Shown: piece after piece, positions 46,059 through 47,873 of the stretch
Layout: each line of letters begins with the position of its first letter
Numbering within the stretch: position 1 is the stretch's first letter
From: Phycisphaerales bacterium
GTDB lineage: Bacteria; Planctomycetota; Phycisphaerae; Phycisphaerales; UBA1924
Reading direction: 5' to 3'
Length of the DNA stretch: 47,873 bases
Assembly: GCA_020849105.1 (NCBI GenBank)
Contig: JADLGW010000032.1
Span: 1-47,873 of the forward strand
Program-made: the position numbers and the translations under genes
Notes under the pieces: model-generated
Databases searched by the model: none
Seen by the model: only the letters and a program-made list of their open reading frames with translations
Told to the model about the DNA's origin: nothing

Positions 46059-47038
46059 TCCGCTGCCTCCAGCAGCCCGCGGCACCAGTTCCAGCGTTTG
46101 AGCAGCCCGAACTGCTGATACACGGACCGCAGCAGCGTCGCCGCGTGCGGCCCGTCGATGGCCCCGGCGGGAACATCGGCCAGCGCCAGGAACGTCGGTT
46201 CGAGCCGCTCCGCGGCGCGGCGCTCGCGGATCACGAACTCCCGGGTGTAGGCGACCTCCTGCGGCGCCCGGATGTCGCGTCCGAAGACCTCGCGGCAGAA
46301 CGCCGCGTTGCGCCCGGCGAACGCCCACGCGGAACGCCCGAGCCGCACCTCGCGATCGATCACCTCCCGCGGCCCGTAGCGGTGGTCGTGCCCGGCAAAC
46401 CCATCCGGCCGGAAGAGCACCGGGCAGCCGTACCTCTCCCGCAGCCGCCACGCGATCTCGATGTCGTCATACCCGTACTGAAGCGGGAACGAGAGGAACT
46501 TGCCGACCTCCCGCACGGGTCCGAGCGGGGCAGAAAAGTTCATGCCCCAGCAATGCCGGAACCCCCAGTCCTTGTCGGGCGGGCCGCCGGCCATCTGGTC
46601 GTAGAAGAACACCATCGAGGTCTCGCGCAGCACAAGGTCGAACAGCGAGTCGCCCGGCCACTGCGGGAACGGCGAATACCCGGTGATGATGGCGGGCTGC
46701 GCCGCCGCGTGCCCCGCGGCGTGGACCTCCAGCAGGCGCGGGCCGGGGCGCACGTCGTCGTTGAGCGACAGCATCAGCCTCCCGCGCGCCAGGTCGATCA
46801 ACCGGTTCCGGGTCTCGTTGTACCCCCGCCGCGGGCAGGTTTCGACGTGCATCCGTGCGCCGCACCCGCCCCAGGCTGCACGGGCCGCGCGCTCCGACTC
46901 CGCATCCGGCCCGTCGAGCCCCACCAGGACCTCGTACCGCTCCGCCGCCGCGGTCTGCCCGGCCAGGCCCGCCAGGCACGCCGCGAGTTTGGCCGGGCGT
47001 CCGCGGGTGGGGATGATGACGCTGATCTCGGGGGTCAC
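46046..47038 (-). CDS. GT2 glycosyltransferase (330 aa)
   Basis: A GT-A family 2 enzyme that starts EISVIIPTRGRPAKLAACL and has the donor-binding acidic residues in LVGLDGPDAESE, the metal site LSLNDDVRPGP, and late motifs WGMNFSAPLG and YGYDDIEIAWRLRERYG (the E/D-D-x-E-x-x-x-R acceptor helix typical of chain-forming GT2 enzymes). The C-terminal 80 residues are helical and unassigned, without the HTR/VHRLYA module of its neighbours. The start is a GTG at 47038. It runs opposite to the main block of the glycosylation island. The sugar is unknown. Confidence 0.89.
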   Translation of the reverse strand: MTPEISVIIPTRGRPAKLAACLAGLAGQTAAAERYEVLVGLDGPDAESERAARAAWGGCGARMHVETCPRRGYNETRNRLIDLARGRLMLSLNDDVRPGPRLLEVHAAGHAAAQPAIITGYSPFPQWPGDSLFDLVLRETSMVFFYDQMAGGPPDKDWGFRHCWGMNFSAPLGPVREVGKFLSFPLQYGYDDIEIAWRLRERYGCPVLFRPDGFAGHDHRYGPREVIDREVRLGRSAWAFAGRNAAFCREVFGRDIRAPQEVAYTREFVIRERRAAERLEPTFLALADVPAGAIDGPHAATLLRSVYQQFGLLKRWNWCRGLLEAADQAA

Positions 47039-47136
47039 GGCCGTGTTATCGGCCGCGGGGGAGCCCGGGCTTGGGGACCGGAGCGCATTTCCAAAGCCCG
47101 CGCCTCATCGCCCCGATGACAGGTGCGGAGGCCCAC

Positions 47137-47502
47137 ATGACCCAGAACACGGTTTCCGGCCGGCGGCACCCGCGCATGGTCTGCACGCGATGGGGCAAGG
47201 TCTTTCACCACCCCACGCGGCGGTACCTGCCGGCACGGACGCTCGACGTCTCCCTGGGCGGGTCGTTGCTGACCATCGACACGCCGCGTGAACTGCGGCC
47301 CGGTGAGAGCGTGGACCTCTATGTGAGTTGGCTGGATGAGCCCATTGTGGGCTCCGAATCGCTGCTGGCGGCCAGAGTCGTCCGCACCCACGCGAGCGAC
47401 GGGTACCACCAGACTGTCGGCGTGCAGTTCGATGCACCGCTGGACCGGGCGCTCCCCGATGCGGAGCAGGTCTTCGACTACGGGGCCCGTCTCGCGGCAT
47501 AG
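47137..47502 (+). CDS. PilZ-domain protein, candidate c-di-GMP receptor (121 aa)
   Basis: A single PilZ domain. The c-di-GMP-binding R-x-x-x-R motif is seen in GRRHPRMVC and the (D/N)-x-S-x-x-G motif in LDVSLGGSLL, followed by the usual strand LRPGESVDLYVSW and a closing VGVQFDAPL. The ATG at 47137 has GGAGG five bases upstream. PilZ proteins transmit c-di-GMP signals to exopolysaccharide production, motility or pili. Its position beside the glycosylation island suggests control of glycan output, which is an inference. A hairpin follows the stop. Confidence 0.88.
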   Translation: MTQNTVSGRRHPRMVCTRWGKVFHHPTRRYLPARTLDVSLGGSLLTIDTPRELRPGESVDLYVSWLDEPIVGSESLLAARVVRTHASDGYHQTVGVQFDAPLDRALPDAEQVFDYGARLAA

Positions 47503-47503
47503 A

Positions 47504-47522
47504 CGCCGGCGCGGGCCCGGCG
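47504..47522. terminator. Hairpin after the PilZ gene
   Basis: CGCCGG-7-CCGGCG, 6-bp arms, starts one base after the stop. No T-run is present, so termination is uncertain. Confidence 0.35.
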
Positions 47523-47656
47523 CGCGGTGCGAACGGCGGCGGAGCCTGCGCGGGCGGGGCACCTCCGGTACGAGCCCGGTGCACCGGCGGGGGAACTCTC
47601 CGCGAGCGCCAACGAGCACATGCGGGCCCTGAGTGTCAGCCGCCGCGTCTGGATGA

Positions 47657-47703
47657 GGAGGCCGGGGAGGCACGGGCGGGAGGCCCGGGTCACGGGATGG
47701 GGC
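47657..47703. repeat. Direct repeat copy 1 (47 bp)
   Basis: First of two 47-base copies 87 bases apart with four differences. It shares the 25-base exact segment at 47673-47697, which contains the palindrome CGGGC-GGGAG-GCCCG. Confidence 0.85.
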
Positions 47704-47743
47704 AGGGGGGGAAGAGGGAGCATCCTGGAGCGGCGGGGCACCC

Positions 47744-47790
47744 GGAGGCCGTGGGGGCGCGGGCGGGAGGCCCGGGTCACGGGACGGGGC
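47744..47790. repeat. Direct repeat copy 2 (47 bp)
   Basis: Second copy, with its exact 25-base segment at 47760-47784. Read leftward, both copies give the peptide VTRASRP or MTRASRP, but no gene is supported. Confidence 0.85.
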
Positions 47791-47873
47791 CGGTGGAGGA
47801 AGCGGGGCGAACCGGGCGAGGCGCAGGAGCAGGGAGGCGGCTCGGCGCGCGGTCTCGCGGGAGCGGCGGCGGA

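Larger units (their letters stand above)
47503..47873. other. Terminal stretch without a recognisable gene
   Basis: These 371 bases are extremely GC- and purine-rich on the plus strand. Open frames exist on both strands, but none shows a ribosome site, family motif or normal amino-acid composition. The stretch holds two near-identical 47-base direct repeats (listed separately). A gene could begin beyond the window edge. Confidence 0.6.

Noticed and set aside
47657..47790. Start of a CRISPR array
   Set aside because: Only two imperfect copies with a GC-rich 40-base interval of similar composition; no cas genes or leader.

Overview
The window is a GC-rich (roughly 70 percent) bacterial chromosome segment carrying about 37 protein genes, nearly all free of recognisable mobile elements. 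It most likely comes from a planctomycete of the Phycisphaerae type. The reasons are an exosortase/EpsI exopolysaccharide operon, two membrane proteins with the C-x-x-C-(G/R)-Y-D-L zinc ribbon common in planctomycetes, a prepilin-like protein with the [15 protein letters not shown] leader, large FN3/beta-helix secreted proteins, frequent GTG/TTG starts and ATGA/GTGA gene overlaps. The taxon is an inference; no rRNA or tRNA is present.

Region 1 (1-17957) is an exopolysaccharide/exosortase locus in two divergent blocks around a gene-free stretch (5805-6421). Leftward run a secreted FN3/beta-helix protein, two GT4 glycosyltransferases and perhaps the start of a further gene. Rightward, a tightly coupled operon encodes a nucleotidyltransferase-like protein with hexapeptide tail, exosortase, EpsI-like partner, Wzz/BY-kinase fusion, polyprenyl-phosphate sugar transferase with an odd N-terminal half, a 1548-residue anchored TPR protein and an SDR. 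Together these would start a glycan on the lipid carrier, control its length and process or anchor exported proteins. No PEP-CTERM-like substrate lies in the window.

Region 2 (17944-36241) is mainly housekeeping and envelope: mscL, a DUF481 outer-membrane protein, aspS, a prepilin-like protein, a transglutaminase-like protein, fumarase, ribosomal protein L28, a lone MacB-type permease, zinc-ribbon membrane proteins, aconitase, murA, a fibro-slime protein, a lipoprotein and a cystathionine gamma-synthase/beta-lyase family enzyme. A short palindrome with core GGCGTCCCGCC sits in frame inside both the aconitase and the cystathionine-enzyme genes, and again in the 3' flank of the fibro-slime gene. 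The aconitase copy adjoins four 12-bp tandem units.

Region 3 (36273-47873) has a possible WapI-like immunity protein, a pirin and a PmtA-like methyltransferase, then a second glycosylation island (38518-47038). The island holds two GT2 enzymes, a methyltransferase, a GT4-methyltransferase fusion, a double GT4 fusion and a GT4. A GT2 and a GT4 of this island end in the same short Rossmann-like module (G-x-G-x-H-T-R ... VHRLYA), which is the most interesting protein-level observation here. A PilZ protein and a repeat-bearing non-coding stretch close the window.
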